The notes under the pieces are model-generated. The model was not told the DNA's origin. It worked only from the letters and a program-made list of their open reading frames with translations, and searched no databases. A stretch of 64,000 nucleotides of DNA from Leptospiraceae bacterium. Lineage in GTDB: Bacteria; Spirochaetota; Leptospiria; Leptospirales; Leptospiraceae. Of this stretch, positions 45,459 through 54,160 are shown piece by piece; position 1 is the stretch's first letter; the number at the start of each line of letters is the position of its first letter. The stretch covers positions 1-64,000 of the forward strand of contig CANGZW010000004.1 in the NCBI GenBank assembly GCA_947458405.1, read 5' to 3'. The position numbers and the translations under genes are program-made.

Positions 45459-46076
45459 TTAGGGTTCTTTCACCTCAACAAAGTATTCACGGCGAATTTT
45501 AGCTCCTGTCTTACTTTCTAGAACAAGATCGTAAAAACCTAAATCTAGAGTTGATGAATTAATCGAGATCTCAACCGACTTTGCCTGTAAATTATAAATC
45601 TGTTGATCAATTCCTTTATCCTGACTTTCTAATTGAACTTTTTTTATTGCCTGAAAGTTTTCCCCTTGAAGTCTAATAAGATACGACTTGGAATCTTTTA
45701 AAATTTGATAGTAAGTATTTGTTGTAATAATTGGCTCAGTATTATTGAGATTAGACTTAGTATCAACCAGATTCTTTTGAGTATTAGTTGGAAGATTTAT
45801 GATCTCACTTTTAAATTGATTTGAACTCTGTTTTTCGGTAGCTGGTTTAGTTTGATTTCCGTAACGTAATTTTAAAATTACTTTTTTCTGTATACGTAAT
45901 ACTTCTCCAGAGGTTATTTCTATAAATACTTCTATCGGCGTTTGACCGATTATTTTTCCTTCAATTATTGAACCTTCTTTGTAGATAACTGAATCTGCCA
46001 AAAAAGAGGAGTGGAAAGGGAGAAAAATTAAAATAGAGAGAATTATACTTAATTTACCTATATAAAAGGTTTTCAT
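45459..46076 (-). CDS. Putative exported protein, unknown function
   Basis: A 205-residue protein with an N-terminal signal-like hydrophobic segment ending near SSFLADS. Residues ~30-75 (VIYKEGSIIEGKIIGQTP and VLRIQKKVILKLRYG) resemble the small beta domains (LSm/SH3-like) often found after spirochete signal peptides. The C-terminal half is a beta sandwich-like region (YFVEVKE). The start codon overlaps a 7-3-7 palindrome (46073-46089) and no Shine-Dalgarno site is visible. Function unknown. Confidence 0.7.
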   Translation of the reverse strand: MKTFYIGKLSIILSILIFLPFHSSFLADSVIYKEGSIIEGKIIGQTPIEVFIEITSGEVLRIQKKVILKLRYGNQTKPATEKQSSNQFKSEIINLPTNTQKNLVDTKSNLNNTEPIITTNTYYQILKDSKSYLIRLQGENFQAIKKVQLESQDKGIDQQIYNLQAKSVEISINSSTLDLGFYDLVLESKTGAKIRREYFVEVKEP

Positions 46077-46377
46077 AATGATATTATGATGAGAAAAAGA
46101 AAAAAGTCAATATTTTTTCTTTTGGTAAAAAGTAAGGAATTTCACTTAAAATTATTTCATTCGTTTTATTTACTTTAGAGTTCATGGAAAGTTGTCCTGT
46201 AGTCCCCTTTTTATTCATTATTAATAAATTTAATATTATTCAGCAAAAATATGAGTATATATATTCATAAGGAATTTTAAAATAATTTAGTACTTTTTTT
46301 CTTTATTTAAAAAAAAATAGCTTATTTTTAATTATTTCCTTCTTGCTCTTTTCTCTATTTTCATTCATTTTGATTGC
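46077..46377. other. Divergent spacer between the exported-protein gene and murA
   Basis: These 301 bases are AT-rich with no gene. TCATAAT-GAT-ATTATGA, a perfect palindrome, occupies 46073-46089 and overlaps the minus-strand start codon. Promoters for both divergent genes should be here but none is convincing. The murA ATG lacks a Shine-Dalgarno site. Confidence 0.5.
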
Positions 46378-47676
46378 ATGAGCGTATCCTATTTTAAAAT
46401 TCAGGGAAAAAATGCCCTCTCGGGAACGATAACTCCTCAAGGAAATAAAAATGAAGCACTTCCTTTGTTAGGGGCTGTTTGTATGATAAGAGGAAAATCG
46501 ATAATTGAAAATATGCCCGACATTAAAGATGTTACAATGTTAATGGATGTACTACAATCTTTAGGCTTTGAAATTAAAGAACTTGCAAAAGGTAAATTTG
46601 AATTTATTAACCCAGAAAGTATTTCTTCAGATCTTCCTGTTGAATTGTGTAATAAAATAAGAGGAGCGGTAACATTAGCTGGACCCATATTAGCAAGAAA
46701 TGGAAGGGTATTTCTGCCTAGACCCGGTGGAGATAAGATAGGTAGAAGAAGGCTGGATACCCATATGCTTGCATTACAAGCATTGGGAGCTCATATAGAA
46801 ATTTTTCCTGATGGTTATGAAATAAAAGCAAGTAAATTAATTGGAACTGATATCCTATTAGATGAGGCTTCTGTTACAGGTACTGAAAATGCAATAATGG
46901 CGGCTTGTTTTGCAGAAGGTACTACAATAATTAGAAATGCTGCTAGTGAACCTCATGTTCAAGGGCTCTGTAGATTTTTAAATCATGCAGGAGCAAAAAT
47001 TACTGGGATTGGATCTAATATTATAACTATCGAAGGTGTTACATCCTTAGAATTTCCTGAAGACCATATCCATAAAATAGGTTCTGATTATTTAGAAGTA
47101 GGAAGTTTTATAAGTTTGGCGGCTGTAACAGGTGGTGAACTATTAATACAAGATGTTAATCCAGATGATATAAGAATGATAAGAATGGTATATTCTAGGT
47201 TAGGAATTGAGATTCGTCATACAGAGAAAGGTGTTTTAGTACCTGCTGATCAAAAGTTAGAGGTTGTACCTGATTATCATGGACAAACACTTAAGATAGA
47301 TGATTCTCCCTGGCCTGGATTTCCGGCAGACATGACTTCTGTTGCTCTTGTAACTGCTACACAGTGTAATGGTACAGTCATGATTCATGAAAAAATGTTT
47401 GAATCTAGATTATTCTTTGTAGATAATTTAATTGCTATGGGTGCACAAATAGTTTTATGTGATCCACATAGAGCATTAGTTATAGGAAAATCTAAACTAT
47501 ATGGACAAAAAGTTGTATCACCCGATATACGGGCTGGTATGGCAATGATAATAGCAGCTCTCTGTGCAGAAGGCACTTCCTATATACATAATATAGCTCA
47601 AATTGACAGAGGATTTCAGGAAATAGATAAGAGACTTCAATCAATCGGTGCACACATAGAAAGGTTGCAGGAATAA
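46378..47676 (+). CDS. murA: UDP-N-acetylglucosamine 1-carboxyvinyltransferase (MurA), Cys-to-Asp active site
   Basis: MurA transfers enolpyruvate from PEP to UDP-GlcNAc, the first step of peptidoglycan synthesis. The sequence matches throughout: [19 protein letters not shown], the mobile loop [15 protein letters not shown], and [15 protein letters not shown]. In the loop, the residue normally Cys (PGGCAIG, Cys115 in E. coli) is Asp119, codon GAT at 46732-46734. This substitution is known in Chlamydia and Mycobacterium MurA and makes them resistant to fosfomycin. The 432-residue length is normal. The ferredoxin gene follows after 7 bases. Confidence 0.97.
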   Translation: MSVSYFKIQGKNALSGTITPQGNKNEALPLLGAVCMIRGKSIIENMPDIKDVTMLMDVLQSLGFEIKELAKGKFEFINPESISSDLPVELCNKIRGAVTLAGPILARNGRVFLPRPGGDKIGRRRLDTHMLALQALGAHIEIFPDGYEIKASKLIGTDILLDEASVTGTENAIMAACFAEGTTIIRNAASEPHVQGLCRFLNHAGAKITGIGSNIITIEGVTSLEFPEDHIHKIGSDYLEVGSFISLAAVTGGELLIQDVNPDDIRMIRMVYSRLGIEIRHTEKGVLVPADQKLEVVPDYHGQTLKIDDSPWPGFPADMTSVALVTATQCNGTVMIHEKMFESRLFFVDNLIAMGAQIVLCDPHRALVIGKSKLYGQKVVSPDIRAGMAMIIAALCAEGTSYIHNIAQIDRGFQEIDKRLQSIGAHIERLQE

Positions 47677-47683
47677 AATTATA

Positions 47684-48328
47684 ATGTTAGATAGAAAAGA
47701 TTTCTTCAAGAAAGGATTCGTAAATCTTTTTAAAAAAGTAAAAGAAACCCAAGATATGGTTGCTGAAGTACCTTTTCTAATCAAAGAAAGTTTATCTGAA
47801 AAAGTAACACCAGAGGAAGAATCTAATGCATTACGAACTATTCCTGAATTTTCAAAATCAAAAAAGATTAAGAAAAATATTAAGTATCCACCCGGAGCAA
47901 TAAAACCAAAAGAAAAATTTGAATCAAAATGTAACTCCTGTGGAGATTGTATTACGTCTTGTCCATTTGGAACGATTTTCCCTGTTTTTGATTCCAGTCT
48001 AAATCGAAATTTTCCCTTTTTAGACCCAAATTTAATAGCATGTCAACTATGTAAAGATACTCCTTGTATTACTTCTTGTAAAACTGGAGCTTTAAAACCC
48101 TTAAAGAAAAAGGAATCTATTAACTTAGGTCGTGCAAAAATTATTTATACTAATTGTATTAATCATTCATCAGAAGAAGCTAATTGCAAATCCTGTGAAA
48201 ATTCTTGTCCTATCAGTGGAACCATAAATTTCAAAAAAGGGAAACCTATTGTTAGTAAATCATGCACAGGATGTGGTATTTGTGCTCAAGTGTGCCCTAC
48301 TTTTCCAAAAGCTATCATTATTAAATGA
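47684..48328 (+). CDS. Ferredoxin-type 4Fe-4S protein (NapF/NapG-like)
   Basis: A 214-residue protein with several cluster-binding Cys groups: CNSCGDCITSCP, CQLCKDTPCITSC, CKSCENSCP and CTGCGICAQVCP, about four [4Fe-4S] sites. The N-terminal ~75 residues are basic and helical, without a clear signal peptide. The pattern recalls NapF/MauM-type electron carriers. It lies between murA and an amine oxidase-like gene, sharing 4 bases with the latter; a joint electron-transfer role with that flavoprotein is inference. Confidence 0.85.
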   Translation: MLDRKDFFKKGFVNLFKKVKETQDMVAEVPFLIKESLSEKVTPEEESNALRTIPEFSKSKKIKKNIKYPPGAIKPKEKFESKCNSCGDCITSCPFGTIFPVFDSSLNRNFPFLDPNLIACQLCKDTPCITSCKTGALKPLKKKESINLGRAKIIYTNCINHSSEEANCKSCENSCPISGTINFKKGKPIVSKSCTGCGICAQVCPTFPKAIIIK

Positions 48329-49695
48329 AGATCAGTAGGAAATTATTTTTAAGGAAATCTTCTCACTTACTTGCCTCTGGAGTTTTTGTATCTCCTTTTT
48401 TTAATTTAGTATCACAAAATAAGAACTCTGATCAAAAAATAATTATTATTGGAGGGGGAATAGCAGGATTGTACTCCGCAAGGCTCTTGAGAGATAATGG
48501 TTTTCAGGTCACAGTTCTAGAAGCTAGCTCTACTCATGGTGGCAGAATCAGACCTCTTTTAACATTTTCAGATTATCCAGTTGAATTAGGTGCTGAAGTT
48601 ATACTTGGAGAAAAATCAGTTTATCATAGAGAAATTCGAGATAAAAATATAAAATTTTTTAATACTTCTATTTCAGAAAATTATTTTGTATGTAATGGAT
48701 TTTTAAAGGACGAATCTGAAGCAGACTCTGATGATAAATTCAATAGAACTCAAAAAATAATTCAAGATATCAAATTTTATAAAGGTCATGATTTGACCGT
48801 AGAAGCCTATTTAACAAATAACAACTTGGATGAAGGTTATAAACATATTGCAGAAGCATTAGTTGGAAATGATCGTGGAACGAATAATAATAAAATAGGA
48901 ATGAGAAGTTTGGCTAAAAGCCTAAATGATTGGAAGGCAGGAAAAAATAACTATCTACTTTTTAATCGTTCTCATTTATCTGCCATAGAAGAAATTACTA
49001 AAATAAAAGATATTAAAATTATTTATGATTTTCCTGTAAATAAGATTGATTATTCAGGAAGAGGAGTAATTTTATTTGATAAAAAAGGAAGATCGGTGGA
49101 AGGTAATAAGGCTATTCTTACTGTTCCGATTAGTATTTTAAAAAATAATGACATCCAGTTTAATCCATCACTTCCCTTAGAAAAACAATCTGCTATTGAT
49201 AAAATTGGGATCGATTCTGGAATGAAGATTATATTAAAATTTAATAAAAGATTTTGGGGAGAATCTAGTGGTTCTATTATATCAGATGGAATTGTTCCAA
49301 CATATACGTCATACGGAAAATCGAGGAGTGTTAATAATAATATTTTAACAGCTTACATCGCTGGAGAAAATGCAAATTATTTAAGTGATTTAGGAAATAA
49401 AGCTACACAAGAAATCCTAAAAGATTTAAATAGAATTTTTGGAAATTCAACTGCATCTAATTTGATAAATGAATCATTTATAATGGATTGGAAGAAAGAG
49501 CAATACATACAGGGATGTTACTCCTATCCTACTTTAAATGAAAATAACTCAAGGGATATCCTAAAGAAATCTATAAAAGAAAAATTATATTTTGCAGGAG
49601 AAGCTACCAACGTGAATGGACATTTTGGGAGTATTCATGGTGCAATGGAGACTGGTAAAGAAGCTGTTAGCGAAATCATTAAAGATTTGTCCTAA
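48325..49695 (+). CDS. Flavin-dependent amine oxidase-like protein
   Basis: A 456-residue FAD protein: dinucleotide motif IIIIGGGIAGLYSARLL (residues ~37-53), VLEASSTHGGRI and the C-terminal FAGEATNVNGHFGSIHGAMETG of the monoamine oxidase/phytoene-desaturase-like superfamily. The N-terminus, KISRKLFLRKSSHLLASGVFVSPFF, looks like a signal, but it has RK rather than the Tat RR. Substrate unknown. It starts 4 bases before the ferredoxin stop (ATGA), suggesting the two act together. Confidence 0.88.
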   Translation: MKISRKLFLRKSSHLLASGVFVSPFFNLVSQNKNSDQKIIIIGGGIAGLYSARLLRDNGFQVTVLEASSTHGGRIRPLLTFSDYPVELGAEVILGEKSVYHREIRDKNIKFFNTSISENYFVCNGFLKDESEADSDDKFNRTQKIIQDIKFYKGHDLTVEAYLTNNNLDEGYKHIAEALVGNDRGTNNNKIGMRSLAKSLNDWKAGKNNYLLFNRSHLSAIEEITKIKDIKIIYDFPVNKIDYSGRGVILFDKKGRSVEGNKAILTVPISILKNNDIQFNPSLPLEKQSAIDKIGIDSGMKIILKFNKRFWGESSGSIISDGIVPTYTSYGKSRSVNNNILTAYIAGENANYLSDLGNKATQEILKDLNRIFGNSTASNLINESFIMDWKKEQYIQGCYSYPTLNENNSRDILKKSIKEKLYFAGEATNVNGHFGSIHGAMETGKEAVSEIIKDLS

Positions 49696-49931
49696 TTTAA
49701 AAATTCTCTTAACTCTATTGCACTCATGTATAAATTAATATAAGTTGTTAGTTGATTATTTGCATCTAATGATGCCGCTTTGAATAAAATCCCTTTTTGC
49801 ATATTTTCCTTAAATATTAAGATAGGATTTTCTAATTCCATTTCATTTAAATTTTTTTCAAAATCTCTTAACATTTCTAAAGCCTTGTCTCTATCGGTAG
49901 GAATTTTCCAACCATTGCTTAAAGTTTTCAT
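49692..49931 (-). CDS. Small hypothetical protein
   Basis: A 79-residue acidic, helical protein beginning MKTLSNGWKIPTDRDKALEMLRDFEKNL, without known motif. It sits between two plus-strand genes, converging on the amine oxidase gene with a 4-base overlap. The balanced amino-acid composition and conventional ATG support it as real, but with no functional clue. Confidence 0.6.
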   Translation of the reverse strand: MKTLSNGWKIPTDRDKALEMLRDFEKNLNEMELENPILIFKENMQKGILFKAASLDANNQLTTYINLYMSAIELREFLN

Positions 49932-50038
49932 ATCTTCTAATCTTTAAAATAACTACATAAAAATCAATATCTTTTCTTGATTTTTATGTATAGTGAATAA
50001 TTGATGAATTAATATATTAGGATATCATTGAGGTCAAA

Positions 50039-50347
50039 ATGAATTTTGTCAGAATTTGGAAAGAATTAAATACAGAAGAGGTTGAAAAACAATTACTTCT
50101 TGTTGAAGATCTCTATGGCACATGTGCAAGTTGTAAAAAACTTGGTTTGAATTATTTAAAAGATAAGATATGTAGTTCATGTGGTACAACTTTTAAATAT
50201 ATAGCCACTACATTAAATAATCCAGCTGATATTCAAAAATTATTAAACAGAATGAAGTCCAATAATATTGATCTAATTATGATAGAAAGAGATGATTATA
50301 AAAAAGCACAAGCTAAAGATGCTCTTAAAGATTTATTTAAATCATAA
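50039..50347 (+). CDS. Small zinc-ribbon protein
   Basis: A 102-residue protein with two CxxC pairs, Cys29-x2-Cys32 and Cys45-x2-Cys48, making a zinc ribbon (CASCKKLGLNYLKDKICSSCG). A helical C-terminal part (DIQKLLNRMKSNNIDLIMIERDDYKKAQAKDAL) follows. It is likely nucleic-acid or protein binding. Its stop is a few bases before the TTG start of the CAP-like gene, so they form one transcript. Confidence 0.75.
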   Translation: MNFVRIWKELNTEEVEKQLLLVEDLYGTCASCKKLGLNYLKDKICSSCGTTFKYIATTLNNPADIQKLLNRMKSNNIDLIMIERDDYKKAQAKDALKDLFKS

Positions 50348-50351
50348 TAAG

Positions 50352-51179
50352 TTGATAAAATTATATTTCATTTTTTTTGTACTTCTTTCTTTTTCTATTT
50401 TATCAGATGAAATAACTGATTCCTATAGTTTTCCGGGTGGAAAATTAATTCGAACTAATGGTATTTGGGAAGAAATAAAAGCAAACTCAACTATTATTTT
50501 AAATGAAAGTGGAAGAGATAGAGATTGGATATTACTGTTTGATAGTAATAAGAAAATTTTATATAACCTACCAAGCAAAGGTGGGCAGGCTTATTGGACT
50601 AATGAATTTGGAAAAAATAAATGGAAGCCCTGGCTATTAGTAAAAAGAGAAATAAATTCAAAAGATGAATCACTCTTAACATTATGTATAAACTCAGAAG
50701 AATCAAAATTAGTGAGATTGATAACTCAATATAGAATTTCATTAAATTTAACACCAATACAACTATCTTCCTCTTTAACTACTCTCGCTAAAACACATCT
50801 TAAAGATTTAGAAGAAAATCCACCTACTATTGAATGCAGTCCTCATAGCTGGTCAAAAAAAGGAAATTGGACTCCATGCTGTTATACAGATAATTTAGTT
50901 AGTAGAGAATGTATGTACTACAAAGCTAAAGAAATCGTCGATTATAAAGAAAATTCTTTTGAAATATTTTACTTTGAACACGAAGATAATGTATCACTTG
51001 CAGATAAATCTTTAAAGTCATGGAAATTAAATAATGAAATTAATTATATGATTACTAACCAATTTTCATGGAAAAATTTGAGTTGGAAATCAATGGGAAT
51101 AGCAATAAGTAAAAGATACAGTATTTTATGGTTAGGGACAGAGAAAGATACTAAGGATATTCCAGGTTTATGTAATTGA
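50352..51179 (+). CDS. CAP/SCP-like exported protein
   Basis: I start at the TTG at 50352, giving 275 residues with a signal-like LIKLYFIFFVLLSFSILS; an earlier ATG at 50292 would lie inside the preceding gene and add a poor N-end. The C-terminal ~150 residues resemble the CAP (cysteine-rich secretory/PR-1-like) fold: SSSLTTLAKTHLKDLEENP, CSPHSWSKKGNW, ENSFEIFY and SWKSMGIAIS, with His and Glu at expected spots, though with less metal-site conservation than typical. Role unknown. It overlaps the MFS gene start by 4 bases. Confidence 0.75.
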   Translation: MIKLYFIFFVLLSFSILSDEITDSYSFPGGKLIRTNGIWEEIKANSTIILNESGRDRDWILLFDSNKKILYNLPSKGGQAYWTNEFGKNKWKPWLLVKREINSKDESLLTLCINSEESKLVRLITQYRISLNLTPIQLSSSLTTLAKTHLKDLEENPPTIECSPHSWSKKGNWTPCCYTDNLVSRECMYYKAKEIVDYKENSFEIFYFEHEDNVSLADKSLKSWKLNNEINYMITNQFSWKNLSWKSMGIAISKRYSILWLGTEKDTKDIPGLCN

Positions 51180-52378
51180 TACATAAGTTTCTTAGTTTTT
51201 CTCCCAGCAAAGATTATTATACTATATTTTTTGGTTGGATATTGAGTGCAACTAGCATTGGAGTTCTATTACCTTTTATTGCAATTTATTTCACAGAAAA
51301 ATTTTCATTAAGTATTACAGATATAGGTTACTTTTTCTTAATGTCATCAATACTTAGAGCTATCTTTCAAGCATATGGAGGAGAACTATCTGATACCTTA
51401 GGTAGAAAAAATATAATTCTATTTGCTTTGTTTGGAAGAGCCTTTTTTTTAATCCTTTTATTTATTTTTGATTTATTCTTTTTTAATTTAATATATATGC
51501 TTATTTTCTTAGGATTAACATATATGTTTTCAGCAATATTTATGCCCGTAACACAAGCTGCTATTGCAGATTTAGTCCCTGAAAATAAATATCTAGAAGC
51601 ATATTCAATAATTAGAATCGGCGGAAACCTTGGCTGGATTTTTGGTCCTATATTGGGTGGATTGGTATATGAATATTCTAAAAGTTTTTATTTTCTATTC
51701 TCTGCTATTTTTTCTATATTAGGGGGATTTATTTTTTTATTTTCATTCTCAAATTCAAACCAATTAATATTAAGAAATAAAGAAAAATCTTCATACATTA
51801 GTATCTTGAAAAATAGATTATTTATATTTTTTTGTATAATATCATTTTTTATGATGCTAACATCTTCTCAATTATTATCCTCATTACCTTATTTTCTTAA
51901 AAATATAAAACATATTGAAACTTCTTATTTAGGATATATTTTTAGTATGAATGGTATAACAGTTATTCTAGTTCAATATCCAATGCTAAAAATTATTCAA
52001 AAAATTAATCCATTCATTGGAATGTTTTTAGGTTCTTTACTATATGGGTTAAGTTATTCTTTAGTTGGTTTATTAAATAATATTTGGGAATTTTTAATTA
52101 TTATTTTTCTAATTTCAGTTGCAGAAACAATTGTACTTCCTTTAGTTCAATCTGCTATTGTGAATATTTCCTCACGTACTACATATGGTAGATATATGGG
52201 ATTTTTTGGAATCATTTCTGTCACTGGTTGGTCTGTAGGTCCTATGATAGGAACACAAATAATTGGATATATAAAAGATCCTATCTTAGCATGGATTTAT
52301 ATAGCATCCTTTTCCATACTCTCCTCATTCGGTTTTATTTGTTTTTATTATATATTTTCGCATAAAAAAATAAATTGA
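51176..52378 (+). CDS. Major facilitator superfamily transporter
   Basis: A 400-residue protein with about twelve membrane segments and the MFS loop 2-3 motif as YGGELSDTLGRKNIIL, plus the second-half counterpart GPMIGTQIIGYI. Sequence features fit drug- or sugar-efflux type MFS proteins of unknown specificity. The start is TTG at 51176, overlapping the CAP-like stop (TTGA). Transcriptionally linked to the zinc-ribbon and CAP-like genes. Confidence 0.9.
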   Translation: MIHKFLSFSPSKDYYTIFFGWILSATSIGVLLPFIAIYFTEKFSLSITDIGYFFLMSSILRAIFQAYGGELSDTLGRKNIILFALFGRAFFLILLFIFDLFFFNLIYMLIFLGLTYMFSAIFMPVTQAAIADLVPENKYLEAYSIIRIGGNLGWIFGPILGGLVYEYSKSFYFLFSAIFSILGGFIFLFSFSNSNQLILRNKEKSSYISILKNRLFIFFCIISFFMMLTSSQLLSSLPYFLKNIKHIETSYLGYIFSMNGITVILVQYPMLKIIQKINPFIGMFLGSLLYGLSYSLVGLLNNIWEFLIIIFLISVAETIVLPLVQSAIVNISSRTTYGRYMGFFGIISVTGWSVGPMIGTQIIGYIKDPILAWIYIASFSILSSFGFICFYYIFSHKKIN

Positions 52379-52526
52379 AATAATTCTCTAAACTTGATAC
52401 TCAATAAAATTTATAAAAATATATTCTAAAGAAATTGAATCTTCAAAGATTTTCTTTTTTAATGTAGCATAAAAAAAGGAATATTTTAGTATTGGAATAT
52501 AAATATTTTTACTTGGAGTTATTTTA

Positions 52527-53030
52527 ATGTTAGACTTAGAAGAATTTTACTATTTAGATATTGTTTTGGTCTGTGGTTTACCTGCTTCGGGAAAATCCCA
52601 ATTTGCGAAGTTAAATTTTAAACCTCAAGAATATAAAAGAATAAATCGTAAAGAGATTAGAAGATTACTATTTGAAATGACTACTTTTGAAGACAAATGG
52701 ACAGAAAAAGAATTCGTAAACGTGGACGAAGGTTTGGTCAAGCAAATTGAAAGGAAACTTTTAGAAAACTTTCTTCAAAACAACCAAAAAGTCTTGATAG
52801 ATAATACATCCGTTTCAATTTTATCAAGAAAATCATACATACAGCTTGCAATACAATTGAAAAAATCTATTGGTGTAATATTTATAAATACTCCTGTTCA
52901 AACTTGCATGGAGAGAAATCACAAAAAAACTGATCCTATTCCAGATAGAATCATTTCAAATTTATCAGCAGCAATTGAGTTTCCTGATTCAAGGGAAGGG
53001 TTTAAGGAAGTTGCAATTCTAAAAGAATAA
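52527..53030 (+). CDS. P-loop kinase-like protein
   Basis: A 167-residue protein with Walker A G17LPASGKS24 and a polynucleotide-kinase-like layout: KRINRKEIRRLLFE, then KVLIDNTSVSILSRKSYIQLA as the catalytic-lid region and FINTPVQTCMERN. This resembles the stand-alone AAA/zeta-toxin/PNK kinase domain; the acceptor (nucleic acid or small molecule) is unknown. Own transcription unit with an AT-rich hairpin at its stop. Confidence 0.82.
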   Translation: MLDLEEFYYLDIVLVCGLPASGKSQFAKLNFKPQEYKRINRKEIRRLLFEMTTFEDKWTEKEFVNVDEGLVKQIERKLLENFLQNNQKVLIDNTSVSILSRKSYIQLAIQLKKSIGVIFINTPVQTCMERNHKKTDPIPDRIISNLSAAIEFPDSREGFKEVAILKE

Positions 53031-53041
53031 ATTATTCTTTT
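53021..53041 (+). terminator. AT-rich hairpin at the P-loop kinase stop
   Basis: AAAAGAATA (53021-53029) and TATTCTTTT (53033-53041) are perfect nine-base arms with a three-base loop that include the stop codon. Nearly all pairs are A-T, so stability is low; the T-rich 3' side makes it a possible weak terminator. Confidence 0.35.
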
Positions 53042-53156
53042 GTATTTTCTATTAGAAAATGATATTTTTTCGTACTTTGCAAATTATAACTATCCCATCT
53101 GAATTGGAGTAGAAAAAGGAACGGTTATTTGGAATATGACATAAGGAGAATTAAGC

Positions 53157-54158
53157 ATGAATTCATCATTTTCAATAGAAAGACATACTATATCTAGAAA
53201 CTCATCCCCCTTTCTAGTTGCTGAAATTGGGTTAAATCATAATAATAATGAAGAAATTGGAAAAAAAACAATCCAAGCCGCAAAAAAATCCGGTGTTCAT
53301 GCTGTTAAATTCCAGTCTTACATAACTGAAGAGTTTATAGACCCTAAAAATTCGGAAGCAAAATTTCTCTTTGATATCTTCAAACAATATGAACTCTCGG
53401 AAGCATTACACCGAAAGTTTCAACAAACTGCAAAGGATGAAGGATTAGTTTTTTTCTCCACACCTCTTTGTGAATCCTCTGTAGATCTTCTTGTATCTCT
53501 GAAAGTCCCTGTACTAAAAATTGCATCAGGAGATATTGTTAATTATTCTTTATTAAAAAAATCTGCCGTTTCTGGATTACCTATTTTTCTCTCTAGTGGG
53601 GCGGCTGATTTTTTTGAAGTAAGTAGAGCAATGGATTTTCTAAAAATCAGTGGTGTCAAAAATATCTGTCTTTTGCATTGTGTATCACTTTATCCTACTC
53701 CAATAAATAAATTAAACTTAAATGTTATCACTACATATAAAAATTTATATGATATACCCATAGGATTTTCCGATCATTCTGCTGGTATTACAGCAGGAAT
53801 TGTTTCTATATCACTAGGTGCAACCGTCTTAGAAAAACATTTTACATTAGATAAAAATTTACCGGGTCCTGATCATACTATTTCAGTAAATCCAGAAGAA
53901 ATGAGACATTTATCCGCGGAATTACAGAATGCTTACACAATGCTCGGAGAAAGTAGTAAATTCGCCCAAGCAGAGGAAATAAATGGAAGATTTTATGGTA
54001 GAAGATCAACTTATTCTTCAAATCATAAACTTTTAACACTTAGACCCGCCTTACACGTTAAGGATAATACAATTCTTGATTCATGGGAAATTGAAAGAAT
54101 TTTAGAAAAAAATATTAATTTTTCCGATGGACCTATTCGTCTAAATAGTATACCATAG
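53157..54158 (+). CDS. NeuB/SpsE-family sugar synthase
   Basis: A 333-residue protein of the N-acetylneuraminate/pseudaminate/legionaminate synthase family, which condenses PEP with a 6-carbon sugar to a nonulosonic acid. TIM-barrel motifs VAEIGLNHNNNEEIGKKTI, HAVKFQSYITEEF, FFSTPLCESSVDLL, LKIASGDI, LLHCVSLYPTP, IGFSDHSAG and LEKHFTLDKNLPGPDH are canonical. A C-terminal SAF domain (ALHVKDNTILDSW) follows. No other nonulosonic acid genes are in the window. AAGGAG precedes the ATG. Confidence 0.92.
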   Translation: MNSSFSIERHTISRNSSPFLVAEIGLNHNNNEEIGKKTIQAAKKSGVHAVKFQSYITEEFIDPKNSEAKFLFDIFKQYELSEALHRKFQQTAKDEGLVFFSTPLCESSVDLLVSLKVPVLKIASGDIVNYSLLKKSAVSGLPIFLSSGAADFFEVSRAMDFLKISGVKNICLLHCVSLYPTPINKLNLNVITTYKNLYDIPIGFSDHSAGITAGIVSISLGATVLEKHFTLDKNLPGPDHTISVNPEEMRHLSAELQNAYTMLGESSKFAQAEEINGRFYGRRSTYSSNHKLLTLRPALHVKDNTILDSWEIERILEKNINFSDGPIRLNSIP

Positions 54159-54160
54159 TT

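Noticed and set aside
48325..48420. Tat signal on the amine oxidase-like protein
   Set aside because: The motif has RK rather than RR, so export by Tat is not supported.
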